This document shows positions 1 to 11,585 of a stretch of 64,000 nt of DNA, piece by piece. Location: contig JAXGGA010004741.1 in the NCBI GenBank assembly GCA_038373865.1, positions 1 through 64,000 on the forward strand, written 5' to 3'. Source of the stretch: Uloborus plumipes. Taxonomy: Eukaryota; Arthropoda; Arachnida; Araneae; Uloboridae. How positions within the stretch are numbered: the first letter of the stretch is position 1; every line of letters begins with the position of its first letter. The notes under the pieces were generated by a model. It searched no databases and was not told the DNA's origin. It worked only from the letters and a program-made list of their open reading frames with translations. The position numbers and the translations under genes are program-made.

Positions 1-446
1 TATCTTATGAATTCCGGTTACAAAATAAAATACGTACTCGCCAGAATAATTGGAGACAGCAGCTCCAATTTCCCAATTATCGTAATAACCCGGCAAATGC
101 AGAATCAATGAGCGAAATTGGAAATCATTGCAAAAGCCTTGTTTAGATTAATTGCAAACATTTTATTTTTAGTAAAAAGAAATTGGCAATAGTTAAAAAT
201 TTCAAATCATTGAAAGTTTTCAGCTGTTTTGATAATTAAATAGCGTGAAAGCGATTTTTTAATGAATTAATTTTTCGCATTGTTGACTAAGCGCAAAAAT
301 CACCCCACCCTCCCCCTGGGGCGATTGGCGCCAAAATTTAATCGATGCTTGCTTCCAGAATGAGTTAGTGTTATTCCAAATTTCATTCAAATCGCAGCAA
401 TATTTCCCGAGATACAGTAGGTGCAATGACAAAATAAGCACTTTTG

Positions 447-1022
447 ATTGCTCCACCCCCCTTTGAGATATTGACACACAAATTGAATCAGCTTTTGTAC
501 TCAATAGGGTCTACCTATGAACCTATTTTCGTTTGATTCTGCCGGTTACTTTCTGAGATATAGCAGTCACCCCCACGCAGAACACGTGCGATTGCTCCAC
601 CCCCCTTCGAGATATTGACAAACAAATCAAATCAACACCTGTACTCAGTAGGGTCTACCTATGGACCAATTTTCGTTTGATTCCGCCGGTAACTTCCTGA
701 GATATAGCAGTCACCCCCGCGCAGAACACGTGCGATTGCTCCACCCCCCTTCGAGATATTGACAAACAAATTGAATCAGCTCCTGTACTCAGTAGGGTCT
801 ACCTACAAACCAATTTTCGTTTGATTCCGCCGATTACTTCTTGAGATATAGCAATCACCCCCGCGCAGAACACGTGCGATTGCTCCACCCCCCTTCAAGA
901 TATTGACAAACAAATTGAATCAGCACCTGTACTCAGTAGGGTCTACCTATGGACCAATTTTCGTTTGATTCCGCCGGTTACTTCCTGAGATATAGCAATC
1001 ACCCCCGCGCAGAGCACGTGCG
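447..1022 (+). repeat. 144-bp tandem array, four units
   Basis: Units begin at 447, 591, 735 and 879 with ATTGCTCCACCCCCC, and a fifth start at 1023 runs into unique sequence (GGAGGAATTC). Spacing is exactly 144 bases each time. Each unit carries GATATTGACA, GGGTCTACCTA, GATATAGCA and CACGTG. The paralogous element at 22012-23120 has only one unit (22687-22831), so the array expanded inside this copy. Confidence 0.92.
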
Positions 1023-1155
1023 ATTGCTCCACCCCCCTTGGAGGAATTCGCTAAACAAAGTCAGGTGCACCAGTTCACATGGTGGTACATATGTGCAAAA
1101 ATTTTTGTTCGATTTCATGCAGTAGTTTTTGCTCTAGCGCGGCCACAAAAACTGG

Positions 1156-1216
1156 TCACACACATACAGACTCACACACAGACAGACAGACACACAGACA
1201 GACACACAGACAGACA
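1156..1216 (+). repeat. CAGACA/CACACA microsatellite
   Basis: Compound CACA and CAGACAGACA run just upstream of the terminal hairpin of the Helentron-like element. The matching run in the copy at 22012-23120 is shorter (about 22965-22998). Confidence 0.85.
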
Positions 1217-1485
1217 TTTTCCAAAAATGGTCGAAATGGACTCAGCGCACCTCAAAACGTGCAAATCCGTCAAAATTCGACATTCGAAAATTTTCACGAA
1301 ACCAATACTTTCTTCTATATATTAGATATAGAAGAAAGTAAAAATGCATAAAAATCAACGTCAAACATCAGATGATATTTTTGAAATTCAAACTCATTGT
1401 TCGGTGTAAGACACCATTATATCTGAACCTCAGTGCCAGACTAGCGTCATTCCAAAAATGACTATTTCCACTTCATTACTGCATT

Positions 1486-3395
1486 GAGGGGGGGTCAATT
1501 AAAATACAGTTTTATATTTTAATTGACCCCCTCCCCCGATGGGGGGGAAATTCGGAATTGGGGGAGGGGGGTCAGAGGGAGTCAATTAAAATATAGTTTT
1601 GTATTTCAAAAACCCCCTACCCAGAATGGGGGGAAATTTCGAATTGGGGGAGGGGGTCAGAGGGGGGGGGTCAATTAAAATACAGTTTTGTATTTTAATT
1701 GATCCCCTCCTCCGAATGGGGGGGGGGAATTCGGAATTGGAGGAGGGGGGTCAGAGGGGAGTCAATTAAAATACAGTTTTGTATTTTAATTGACCCCCTC
1801 CCCCGAACAGGGGGGGAATTCGGAATTGGGGGAGGGGGGTCAGAGGGGGGTCAATTAAAATACAGTTTTGTATTTCAAAAACCCCCCTCCCCGAATGGGG
1901 GGGAAATTTCGAATTTGGGGAGGGGGTCAGAGGGGGTCAATTAAAATACAGTTTTGTATTTCAAAACCCCCCTCCCCCGAATGGGGGGAAATTCCGAATT
2001 AGGGGAGGGGGGTCATAGGGGGGGTCAATTAAAATACAGTTTTGTATTTTATTGACCCCCCTCCCCGGATGGGAGGGAAATTCCGAATTTGGGGAGGGGG
2101 ATCAGAGGGGGGTCAATTAAAATACAGTTTTGTATTTTAATTGACCCCCTCTCCCGAATGGGGGGAAATTCGGAATTGGGGGAGGGGGGTCAGAGGGGGT
2201 CAATTAAAATACAGTTTTGTATTTCAAAAACCCCCTCCCCAGAATGGGGGGAAATTTCGAATTGGGGGAGGGGGTCAGAGGGGAGTCAATTAAAATACAG
2301 TTTTGTATTTTAATTGACCCCCCTCCCCCGGATGGGAGGAAAATTCCGAATTGGGGGAGGGGGATCAGAGGGGGGTCAATTAAAATACAGTTTTGTATTT
2401 TAATTGACCCCCTCCCCCGAATGGGGGGAATTCGGAATTTTGGGAGGGGGGTCAGAGGGGAGTCAATTAAAATACAGTTTTGTATTTTAATTAGCCCCCT
2501 CTCCCGAATGGGGGGAAATTCGGAATTGGGGGAGGGGGGTCAGAGGGGGTCAATTAAAATACAGTTTAGTATTTCAAAAACCCTCCTCCCCAGAATGGGG
2601 GGAAATTCCGATTTGCGGGGGGGGTGTTCAGAGGGGGGTCAATTAAAATACAGTTTTGTATTTTAATTGACCCCCCTCCCCCGGATGGGAGGGAAATTCC
2701 GAATTGGGGGAGGGGGGTCAGAGGGGAGTAAATTAAAATACAGTTTTGTATTTTAATTGACCCCCTCCCCCAAATGGGGGGGAAATTTCGAATTGGGGGA
2801 GAGGGGTCAGAGGGGGGTCAATTAAAATACAGCTTTGTATTTTAATTACCTCCCTCCCCCGAATGGGGGGGGAATTCCGAATTGGGGGAGGGGGTCAATT
2901 AAAATACAGTTTTGTATTTTAATTGGCACCCCCTCCCCCGAATGGGGGGAATCCGAATTGGGGGAGGGGGGTCAGAGGGAGGGTCAATTAAAATACAGTT
3001 TTGTATTTTAACTGACCCCCTCCCCGAACAGGGGGGAATTCGGAATTGTGGGAGTGTGGTCAGAGGGGGGTCAATTAAAATACAGTTTTGTATTAAAAAA
3101 CCCCCTTCCCAGAATGGGGGGGAAATTTCGAATTGGGGGAGGGGGTCAGAGGGGGTCAATTAAAATACAGTTTTGTATTTTAATTGATCCCCTCCCCCGA
3201 ATGGGGGGAATTTGGAATTGGGGGAGGGGGGTCAGTACCCCCCTCCCCCGGATGGGAGGGAATTTCCGAATTGGGGGAGTGGGATCAGAGGGGGGTCAAT
3301 TAAAATACAGTTTTGTATTTTAATTGATCCCCTCTCCCGAATGCGGGAAAAATTCGGAATTGGGGGAGGGGGGTCAGAGGGGGTCAATTAAAATA
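1486..3395 (+). repeat. G-rich satellite, left half of inverted array
   Basis: About twenty head-to-tail units of roughly 88-90 bases. Each unit has a palindromic AT core (CAATTAAAATAC, loop AGTTTT, then GTATTTTAATTG), a C-rich stretch (CCCCCTCCCCCGAATGGGGGG), the spacer AATTCGGAATT and a G-rich stretch (GGGGGAGGGGGGTCAGAGGGG). Some units replace the second AT arm with TATTTCAAAAACCCCC. All open frames here are repeat translations. G runs sit on the plus strand and are dense enough for G-quadruplex formation in principle. Confidence 0.93.
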
Positions 3396-5310
3396 CAAAA
3401 CTGTATTTTAATTGACCCCCCTCTGACCCCTCTCCCCCAAATTCCGAATTCCCCCCCATTCTGGGGAGGGGGGTCAATTAAAATACAAAAGTATTTTAAT
3501 TGACCCCCTCTGACCCGCTCCCCCAATTCGGAATCAACCCCCAATTCGGGGGGGGTGCAATTAACTGACCCCCTCCCCAATTCGGAATTCCCTCCCCCAA
3601 TCCGGGGGAGGGGTCAATTAAAATACAAAACTGTGTTTTAATTGACCCCCTCTGACCCCCCTCCCCCAATTCGGAATTTCCCTCCCATCCTGGGGAGGGG
3701 GGTCAATTACAATACAAAACTGTATTTTAATTGACCCTCCCTCTGACCCCCCTCCCCCAATTCGGAATTCCCCCCATTCGGGGGAGGGGGTCAATTAAAA
3801 TACAAAACTGTATTTTAATTGTCCCCCCCTCCCCCCAATTCCGAATTCCCCCCCATTCTGGGGAGGGGGGTCAATTAAAATACAAAAGTATTTTAATTGA
3901 CCCCCCTCTGACCCGCTCCCCCAATTCGGAATCAACCCCCAATTCGGGGGGGAGCAATTAACTGACCCCCTCCCCCAATTCGGAATTTCCCTCCCATCCT
4001 GGGGAGGGGGTCAATTACAATACAAAACTGTATTTTAATTGACCCTCCCTCTGACCCCCCTCCCCCAATTCGGAATTCCCCCCATTCGGGGGAGGGGGTC
4101 AATTAAAATACAAAACTGTATTTTAATTGACCCCCCTCCCCCCAATTCCGAATTCCCCCCCATTCTGGGGAGGGGGGTCAATTAAAATACAAAACTGTAT
4201 TTTAATTGACCCCCCTCTGACCCGCTCCCCCAATTCGGAATCAACCCCCAATTCGGGGGGGAGCAATTAACTGACCCCCTCCCCCAATTCGAATTCCCCC
4301 CCAATTCGGGGGAGGGGTCAATTAAAATACAAAACTGTGTTTTAATTGACCCCCCTCTGACCCCCTCCCCCAATTCGGAATTTCCCTCCCATCCTGGGGA
4401 GGGGGTCAATTACAATACAAAACTGTATTTTAATTGACCCTCCTCTGACCCCCCTCCCCAATTCGGAATTCCCCCCATTCGGGGGAGGGGGTCAATTAAA
4501 ATACAAAACTGTATTTTAATTGACCCCCCTCCCCCAATTCCGAATTCCCCCCCATTCTGGGGAGGGGGGTCAATTAAAATACAAAAGTGTATTTTAATTG
4601 ACCCCCCTCTGACCCGCTCCCCCAATTCGGAATCAACCCCCAATTCGGGGGGGAGCAATTAACTGACCCCCTCCCCCAATTCGGAATTCCCCCCCCCAAT
4701 TCGGGGGAGGGGTCAATTAAAATACAAAACTGTGTTTTAATTGACCCCCCTCTGACCCCCTCCCCCAATTCGGAATTTCCCTCCCATCCTGTGGAGGGGG
4801 GTCAATTACAATACAAAACTGTATTTTAATTGACCCTCCCTCTGACCCCCCTCCCCCAATTCGGAATCCCCCCCATTCGGGGGAGGGGGGTCAATTAAAA
4901 TACAAAAATGTATTTTAATTGACCCCCCCCACTGACCCCCTCCCCCAATTCCGAATTCCCCCCCATTCTGGGGAGGGGGGTCAATTAAAATACAAAAGTG
5001 TATTTTAATTGACCCCCCTCTGACCCGCTCCCCCAATTCGGAATCAACCCCCAATTCGGGGGGGGTCAATTAAAATACAAAACTGTATTTTAAGTGACCC
5101 CCCTCTGACCCCCTTCCCCAATTCGGAATTCCCCCCCAATTCGGGGGAGGGGGTCAATTTAAATACAAAACTGTTTTAATTGACCCCCCTCTGACCCCCT
5201 CCCCCAATTCGGAATCCCCCCCATTCGGAGGAGGGGGAGTCAATTAAAATACAAAAGTGTATTTTAATTGACCCCCCTCTGACCCCCTCCTTCAATTCGG
5301 AATTAAAATA
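3396..5310 (-). repeat. Same satellite in reverse orientation, right half
   Basis: From a centre near 3399-3400 the same unit continues as its reverse complement: the loop reads AAAACT, and CCCCCTCTGACCCC replaces GGGGTCAGAGGGG. A variant unit with GACCCGCTCCCCC then AATTCGGAATCAACCCCC recurs at about 3509, 3906, 4215, 4611 and 5019, giving a higher-order period near 400 bases (one of about 309). The left half lacks this order. Each half is about 1.9 kb. Confidence 0.92.
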
Positions 5311-6437
5311 CAAAAAAAAGTGCCTGCGAAAAGAATGAAAATGATTTTCGTCAATACTTTGCAAAAGACACTCTAAAACAACATTCAGGAAAAAAAAAAA
5401 AAGAACACATGAAATTAATGTGTAATCGAGTATCGTGGGATGTGTTTCGATGAATAATGCATGAACAGAAAAATCATTTGAAAGAAATAACGCGGTTTTC
5501 ACTGAAAAGCAAAGCGAAATTTAGATTGTTAACATAGAAAAACGCTCAAACCAACCCTAGGAGATCAGCGCCACAAGCGGCGACAACGGTAACTTCGCCT
5601 TGTACGAAAATTCCTTTGACCTTCGCCGCGTCTGGCTAGCCGTTTTAAGATCGCAGGTAGCCATGATCAGACAAACGTTTGAGCCCTCTCCGCTCCCCCT
5701 AAAAAGTAACGAAAATGCACTTACATTAGTCCGGCCGCAAAGGTGCAGATGTGAAATCCTAAATTGAACCTTTTGCGGTGATTAGAGAATTGAAAAAGTA
5801 ATGAAGAAAATGGACCGACGACAGATTAAAAGCTTAATACAATAACAATAGTTCAAAACTACCATCTATTCCCAAAGACCTGTTATCTCTTAATAAACAT
5901 CCGAATCGAATCCAACCACTCTTACTGCTTCCCCAAATTGTTTTGCGTCTTAACTTTTGATTAACGAATCCATTTTTCATCCTCCACCGTACGTCCCACT
6001 CGCCTTGAGATCGTTCATTTTTCCTCGATGCACTACTTTGGCTCATCCATAATGCATCCCTTCTGGAGGAAATATGGGCAAGTTGCTTCGTCAGGGCGAA
6101 ATATGCAACGTGGCCCGGACGGACAAAAAAGCACCGTAAATGATGATGCTAACTTATAAATGGACCAAGCTGGCATCAATAAACTAGATCATGATTCATT
6201 TCTCGAGAAAAATGAATTATTCCTTGAATGGAAGAGAACACACAAAGCATAAGTTTGTTTGCTGCCTTTAACAGGAACAGTTTCTTTAGGGAAATTCCGT
6301 TTTAATATAAGTATCAATTGTTGCATTAAATATGTTGCAGACTCCAAATGTGATAGATCGTTGTATGAATATTGTGAAGAATATCGACTCTATTTCTGTA
6401 GAATTCAATTAACTTTTGAAGATTGCCAGGAACAATA
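5311..6437. other. Mostly unique AT-rich sequence, no gene recognised
   Basis: Sequence resumes normal complexity after the satellite. A block of balanced composition lies at 5540-5760. The minus-strand frame at 5834-6046 resembles no family I know and has no supporting splice or start context. Nothing else can be supported. Confidence 0.4.
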
Positions 6438-6996
6438 CAGTGAACTCTCACTTATAAGCCTCTTCATTTATATGCATTTTTCACTCATACGACGATTTTT
6501 ACTGGTCCCAGCACATTCCATAGCAAAATAATGATAGTATCATTCGTTTATGCGTCGCTCTAAAGATAAGTATTTCACTTATGCGCCGAATTTTCCCTAA
6601 AATGTATGAAAATTTATTTGTTTTCTTTAAAAAAGGAGCAATTTTCTTTACTTTCCTCTTTAATCTTTCGCCTTTATTGCTCACAGAAGGCATTTATTCC
6701 GCATGAACTAGAGTTCGGAGAGGGACAATTATCTATTATGCATCGTTTTAAAGGGAGCAGTTTGTAATTATGTATGCTTCAATTTTTGTTTTCGCTTTAC
6801 CATTGTAGTTACCTTACAGTAATTGCCAAACCGTAGTAATATGTCCCTTTTCTATAGAAACATTCTTATTCATACTCTCATTAGAGCCTATGTTGCGTTT
6901 CAGCCCTTTAAATAGGCTTGTTCACTTATACGTCTCTCTCACTTATGCACCTTTTTCTGTTGGTCCTTGCTTCGGCGTATAAGTGAGAGTTCACAG
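6438..6996 (+). mobile_element. Pogo/Tc1-type MITE, copy A
   Basis: The left end CAGTGAACTCTCACTTATA and right end TATAAGTGAGAGTTCACAG form an imperfect inverted terminal repeat flanked by TA (6436-6437 and 6997-6998). Further CACTTATRCG motifs repeat just inside both ends. At 559 bases it encodes no transposase. CAGTG termini with TA target duplication fit pogo-like members of the Tc1/mariner group. Confidence 0.8.
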
Positions 6997-7031
6997 TATT
7001 TATATGATGTTTTTTGTTTCAGTAACGGACT

Positions 7032-7345
7032 TACTGTCTGATCTTCTTAGGTAAAACCTTCAACGCATTTACGCATACGTCAGTTTTTCTATGATCTTAG
7101 CAAAACAGGGGTGATAGGTAAGATAACAATAAGGGGGAAGATTAATAAAAGGCATTTTGAGTAGTATCAAACAACGTAGAACGATGTTAATTTCAAATAC
7201 ATAGTTTAGTTGAGTCTGTCAAAAGGATAGCAAATGCAAGTTTTAAATTGAAAACTACGGAAAGTTACCACTCACAACCCATGATCTTTTTTAAGTGGAA
7301 TGGTTCGCGAGTGCTAGGCGCGGCTTTCACGGACGGACCGTAAGT
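7032..7345 (+). repeat. Dispersed repeat R1, copy 1
   Basis: Matches 11070-11375 (same strand) and 27985-28305 (reverse) over about 310 bases. Shared landmarks are GTAAAACCTTC, TTTACGCATRCGTCAG, AACAATAAGGGG, GTATCAAACAACG, AGAACGATG, TAGTTTAGTTGA and GGAATGGTTCGC. No terminal repeats or coding potential are visible, so its class is unknown. Confidence 0.8.
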
Positions 7346-7454
7346 ATGAGATACAGTTTGTTTATTTGCTGCCGTCACCATAGTTTAACCATCTGTAAAA
7401 AAAAATCCGGAAACATTTCTGAGTATTTCGGGCAGCTGCGGTTCATGTTATTTT

Positions 7455-7674
7455 CAGAAACGTTTCTGAGTATGTCGGAATCCTCTTTCTGTTATTTTCA
7501 GAAACGTTTCTGAGTATGTCGGAATCCTCTTTCTGTTATTTTCGGAAACGTTTCTGAGTATGTCGGAAACCTCTTTCCGTCATTTTCAGAAACGTTTCTG
7601 AGTATGTCGGAAGCCCCTTTCTGTTATTTTCAGAAACGTTTTTGAGTATTTCATGCAGCTGCGGTTCATGAAAT
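7455..7674 (+). repeat. 44-bp minisatellite with palindromic core
   Basis: Five units begin at 7455, 7499, 7543, 7587 and 7631. Each contains CAGAAACGTTTCTG, a 14-base perfect palindrome, followed by AGTATGTCGGAA and CTCTTTCTGTTATTTT. Decayed relatives continue to about 7770 and occur again at 10045-10145. Confidence 0.9.
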
Positions 7675-8490
7675 ATTCAGAAAGGTATCTGAGTATTTCA
7701 GAAAGCTTTCTCAATATTTCAGAAACCTCTGAAATTTTCAGAAATGTTTTCAAATGTTTCGAAATCCTTTTTTCTATTACTCTTTTTTTTATATAATCAT
7801 CTGTATTATAATGATTCTGTTTTTTTTCTTTCTTACCGCTGAGATTTGTAATAATTCATTTTAAAAAGCAAATAAAAAATTATTCAATAAAATACTTTTA
7901 TAATTGTGTAAAAATACAGAATTTTTATTATTTATGAATTTTATTATGTTTTTTAATCCACCAGTTGTTTTGTTTTTTGTAAAAGTTGAGGTTCATAAAA
8001 ATAGAGTTATAACATAAGAAACTGGAGGATTTAAAAATAATAATAATTTTGTATTGTCACACCATTATTGAAGTATTTTATTGATTTATTTTTTGTTTTC
8101 TTTTTGGAATGAAATATCGCTCATCTCAGCGGTGAAAAAATTAATTAATCTTATTGAAGTCTGCGACATAAGATTTGTATTAAAAAAAGTTACAGAGAAA
8201 GGATTCCAAGATGTTCGAAAACGTTTTTGAAAATTTCAGAGAGAATTCTGGAATACTCAAGAACTCTTTTTGAAAATTTCATAAATCGCAGCGGCACAAT
8301 ATACACTCAAATGTTTTTGAAAATTATACAAAGAGGATTTCAAAATACTAAGAAATGTTTTTTGAAATTACAGAAAGCAGATTCCGAAGTACACAGAAAT
8401 GCTGTACAAAATTACAGAAAGTAGATTCCGAAACACTCAGAAGTATCTCAGAAATGTTTTTAAAAATATCATGAACTGCAGCTGCCCTAT
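7675..8490. repeat. Degenerate inverted arms around an AT-rich centre
   Basis: Diverged versions of the neighbouring minisatellite (TTTCAGAAA, GAGTATTTC, GCAGCTGCGGTTCATGA) at 7640-7770 reappear in the opposite sense at about 8200-8490 (TCATGAACTGCAGCTGC, CAGAAAGYAGATTCCGAA). The centre contains CCGCTGAGAT (7838) and its complement ATCTCAGCGG (8113). This is a foldback-like arrangement; no transposase is seen. Confidence 0.55.
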
Positions 8491-9940
8491 ATATTTAGAA
8501 TTGATATTTTTGACAATGTACGCACTTCCTTTTTTGTGTGGTAAACATTTTAGAACGTACATAGGTAGTACAATAAGCGTTTGTGCCACAAGTAATGGCT
8601 AAAAAATATTTCAGTGAATTCGAAATTATATATTATTAACATTCAAAAAGTATATAATAGCCAAGGAATGTATCAATATTAATATTCAGGAATAGTGACA
8701 TGTTGGAATAGTAACAGGTGCAACTTCAGTCTGAAAGGATATTTTCATGTCCTTTATTCATTAAACAATATAAACTAGACCACCATTTCAAAGTTTGGGG
8801 GGGGGGGGGGCAAAAGGTATGTGCTCGATGTATTTTACAGAAAAAAAGCATCAAATTACAAGCATAAATGCATGATAAAAAGCAGTAAATTTAAAATCTA
8901 GGGGGAACGGTTCCCCCCCCCCCTCTTCCCCCAAGTCCCAAAACTAAAAGCCTGAAGCTAAACGCAAAAAATCTTAAAAAATAAAAATGAAAACTTACTT
9001 TTCATTTTTAAATGAAATATTCCATAATACATCGATGAATGTCCATTCATAAATAGCACACAATCCTTAAGTAATTGCTACTCGAATAATGCTCCACTCT
9101 TGTACAGAGCGTTTTTAAGAGTACAGAAAATGACACACTATTAAAATATTCTAACACTCACTTGAATTATTCTTCCGCGCAACAAAAAATTACTCATTTG
9201 AATGAAGTCTTGCGTCATACGGGAATTCCACCAGGCGCGAAGAGCAGGAACGATGTAGTGACGTCAATACCAGAATAAGATATATTTTTATTAATCGGTT
9301 CTCCTTATGCTCAACATGCATAAAAAATGAAAGATTGCAGCAACTCACAAACAAATTTTATCACAAAAAATATTGGAATACTGTCAATGAATTTTCAGAA
9401 TCGACAGTCCGAATTTGCAGAATGAGGAAAATGTTTTGGAGGTCTCAGCGACCTCCCATGACCCTGGGAGAGCTCCTGATCTTATTATCATTATTATTTT
9501 TAACTAATTCGCTTAATTTTAACTAGAGAAATTTCTCAAAGCGCAGAATAAAAACAAGTTTTGATTATGTCAATACAAGTCCCGAGAAAAAAAAAGTTAA
9601 GGCACAGCAAAAACTTTATACACTTTGAAAGAAAATAAATCTAATTCTAAGCAATGAATAGTACTTACCGGCTTCTGGAACAAAAAAAATAATCCAAACC
9701 GCTTCGCGTTGTATCGTAATACGTGTTACACTCTCGGATAGCCCCGTTGAAGTAAGCCTTGAAGATTTCATTTTCGTATTAATTTTATACGTCACCAAAG
9801 CAAATATAATGCTTTGCGGATTTATGAGAAAAATACCATTCGTATATTGATCGCTTGTATTAAATTCCTCACAGATTAACAGTTCCCATCAGATCTGATT
9901 TTATACCGAGCAAAAGACTAAAGACACACACGAGCTGAAA
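8491..9940. other. AT-rich sequence without recognisable genes
   Basis: Contains a poly-G run near 8798-8811 and a poly-C run near 8912-8925 that could pair with each other, otherwise no clear repeat or coding signal. The short frames at 9335-9526 and 9616-9798 match nothing known. Confidence 0.35.
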
Positions 9941-10245
9941 TGCGAACCGTTAATATGGCGCCGTTTCCGGTTTCAATCTTCTCCCGAACCTCAATTTTGC
10001 TCGTTGCGCATCGAGCTACGCAACTTCCTCTCTGGTTTTTTGTATATTCAGAAACGTTTCCGACTATTTCGGAGAGCTGGTTTCAGACGGATGTTTCCGT
10101 TATATTCAGAAACGTTTATCTTATTTTCAGAAACGTTTCCGAAATTTTTTACAGTGCAAACACTACGCAAAGAGTTGATGCCATTGCCTCGAGAGAGGTT
10201 GGACTTTTGTATTAAGATATGTTTTACGCTATGAGTATCAACATA

Positions 10246-10813
10246 CAGTGAACTCTCACTTATGCGCCGCCCAAGGGACCAACAGAAAAAGCCGCATAAG
10301 TGAGAGAAGCCTATAAGTGAACAAGCCTATTTAAAGGACTAAAACGCAAACATAGTTTCTAATGAGAGAATGAATAAGAATGTTTCTGCAAAAAAGGGTC
10401 ATAGTTCTAAGGTGTGGCAATTACTGTAACGTAACTGCAATGATTAAGATAAAACAAACGTTGTAGCATACCTAATTACAAACTGTTCTCTTTAAAACGA
10501 TCAATAATAGGTAGTTTTTCCTCTCCGAACTCTAGTTCATGCGGAAAAAAGGGCTTCCGTGAGCAATGAAGTGAAAGATTAAAGAGGAAAATGAGGAAAA
10601 ATGCTCATTTCAAAGAAAATAAATAAATATATATTTTTATATTTTATGGAAAATTCGGCGCATAAGTGAAATATTTATCTTTAGAGCGATCAACGATGCA
10701 TAAACGAATGATATTATCATTATTTTGCTATGGAATGTGCTGGGACCATTTAAAATCGTCGTATAAGTGAAAAAGGCGCATAAATGAGGCGATGTATGAG
10801 TAAGAGTTCACTG
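10246..10813 (-). mobile_element. Pogo/Tc1-type MITE, copy B
   Basis: Reverse-orientation relative of the element at 6438-6996, with ends CAGTGAACTCTCACTTATG and GAGTAAGAGTTCACTG, flanked by TA on both sides. Internal landmarks (CAGCACATTCCATAGCAAAA and its complement, ATGCATCGTTT) are shared. 568 bases, no coding capacity. Confidence 0.8.
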
Positions 10814-11069
10814 TAGTTTATTTAAATTCGAAGCTCTAACCAGAGTAAAGTTAAATTGACCGAATTATATTTCGTTCAACATGGATCAGTCGGAGTTATA
10901 GGATTAAACTATTTATTGGAGGACTATTTTCAATTAAATGACATCAAATCATAAGTAATAAGCCAAAACTATCTTCAAAAAGAGAAATGACAGCCTCAAA
11001 CGAACTGCCCAAAAACAACTTCATCTTTCGGCCGAAAGTAGTAAAAGAGCAAGAATGTTCTGTTTGAAT

Positions 11070-11375
11070 TTCTCAGGTAAAACCTCCCGAGTATTTACGC
11101 ATGCGTCAGGTCTCTTCTCTAATCTTACCCAAATAGAGTGATAGGTGAGATAACAATAAGGGGAAGAATAGTAAGAAGCATTTTGAACCGTATCAAACAA
11201 CGTAGAACGATGCTAATTTCAAATACTTAGTTTAGTTGAATAAGTCAAAAGGATTGCAAAAAAAAATGCAAGTTTTAAATTGAAAACTTCGGAAAGTTCC
11301 CACTCACAACCCATCACGCCTTTTTAAAGAGGAATGGTTCGCTAGAAACCAGGCGCGGTTTTCATGGACGGAGAC
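11070..11375 (+). repeat. Dispersed repeat R1, copy 2
   Basis: Same repeat as 7032-7345, in the same orientation and also next to a pogo-type MITE. The right end, GGCGCGGTTTTCATGGACGG, is interrupted shortly afterwards by a SINE insertion. Confidence 0.8.
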
Positions 11376-11385
11376 TAGAAAAGTT

Positions 11386-11585
11386 TTTTTTTTTTTTAAA
11401 TCAGAAGCCATTAGCTTCAAGATACATGAGAACTGCGTACTATGCGCTTTGCCTCCTGACAAACACAGGACAGATTCCCGGCACAGAGAGGATGAAATAA
11501 CATCCATGGGCAAGGCGGGATTCGAACCCACAACCACTTGCTTACGAGGAGAATACTCTACCTCTAGGCCCACATGGCCTCCCAC
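11386..11585 (-). mobile_element. tRNA-derived SINE (family C) with 12-bp target duplication
   Basis: Read on the minus strand it starts with a tRNA-like head: an A-box-like GGCCTAGAGGTAGAG and B-box GGGTTCGAATCCC. It continues for about 100 bases and ends in a poly(A) tail (the T run at 11386-11396). ACTAGAAAAGTT flanks it at 11374-11385 and 11586-11597. Pol III promoter, A tail and target duplication together establish a retroposed SINE. Confidence 0.9.

Larger units (their letters stand above)
1..1339 (+). mobile_element. Helentron/HINE-like non-autonomous element, copy 1 (left end outside window)
   Basis: This segment is a close relative of 22012-23120 and a distant relative of 25905-26600 in reverse. 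From left to right it has a unique AT-rich part, a 144-bp tandem array, a CAGACA-rich microsatellite (about 1156-1216) and a terminal palindrome (1307-1339) with arms ACTTTCTTCTATAT and its complement. Tandem core, GTCT-type microsatellite and 3' hairpin in that order recall Helentron-associated elements such as DINE-1; that assignment is inference from architecture. No protein of its own is encoded. The window starts inside it. Confidence 0.6.

Noticed and set aside
447..1022. CRISPR-like array (also the 44-base units at 7455-7674)
   Set aside because: Units are contiguous repeats without unique spacers, in a eukaryotic genome.
1699..5069. Many open frames of 60-150 codons on both strands
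   Set aside because: All are translations of the G/C-rich satellite (repeated SIKIQFCILIDPL-type peptides) and vanish when the repeat is recognised.
5725..5790. Minus-strand mini-exon ending at a GTAAGT donor, possibly receptor exon 2
   Set aside because: The translation between a plausible acceptor and this donor has none of the residues expected after extracellular loop 2 or in helix 5.
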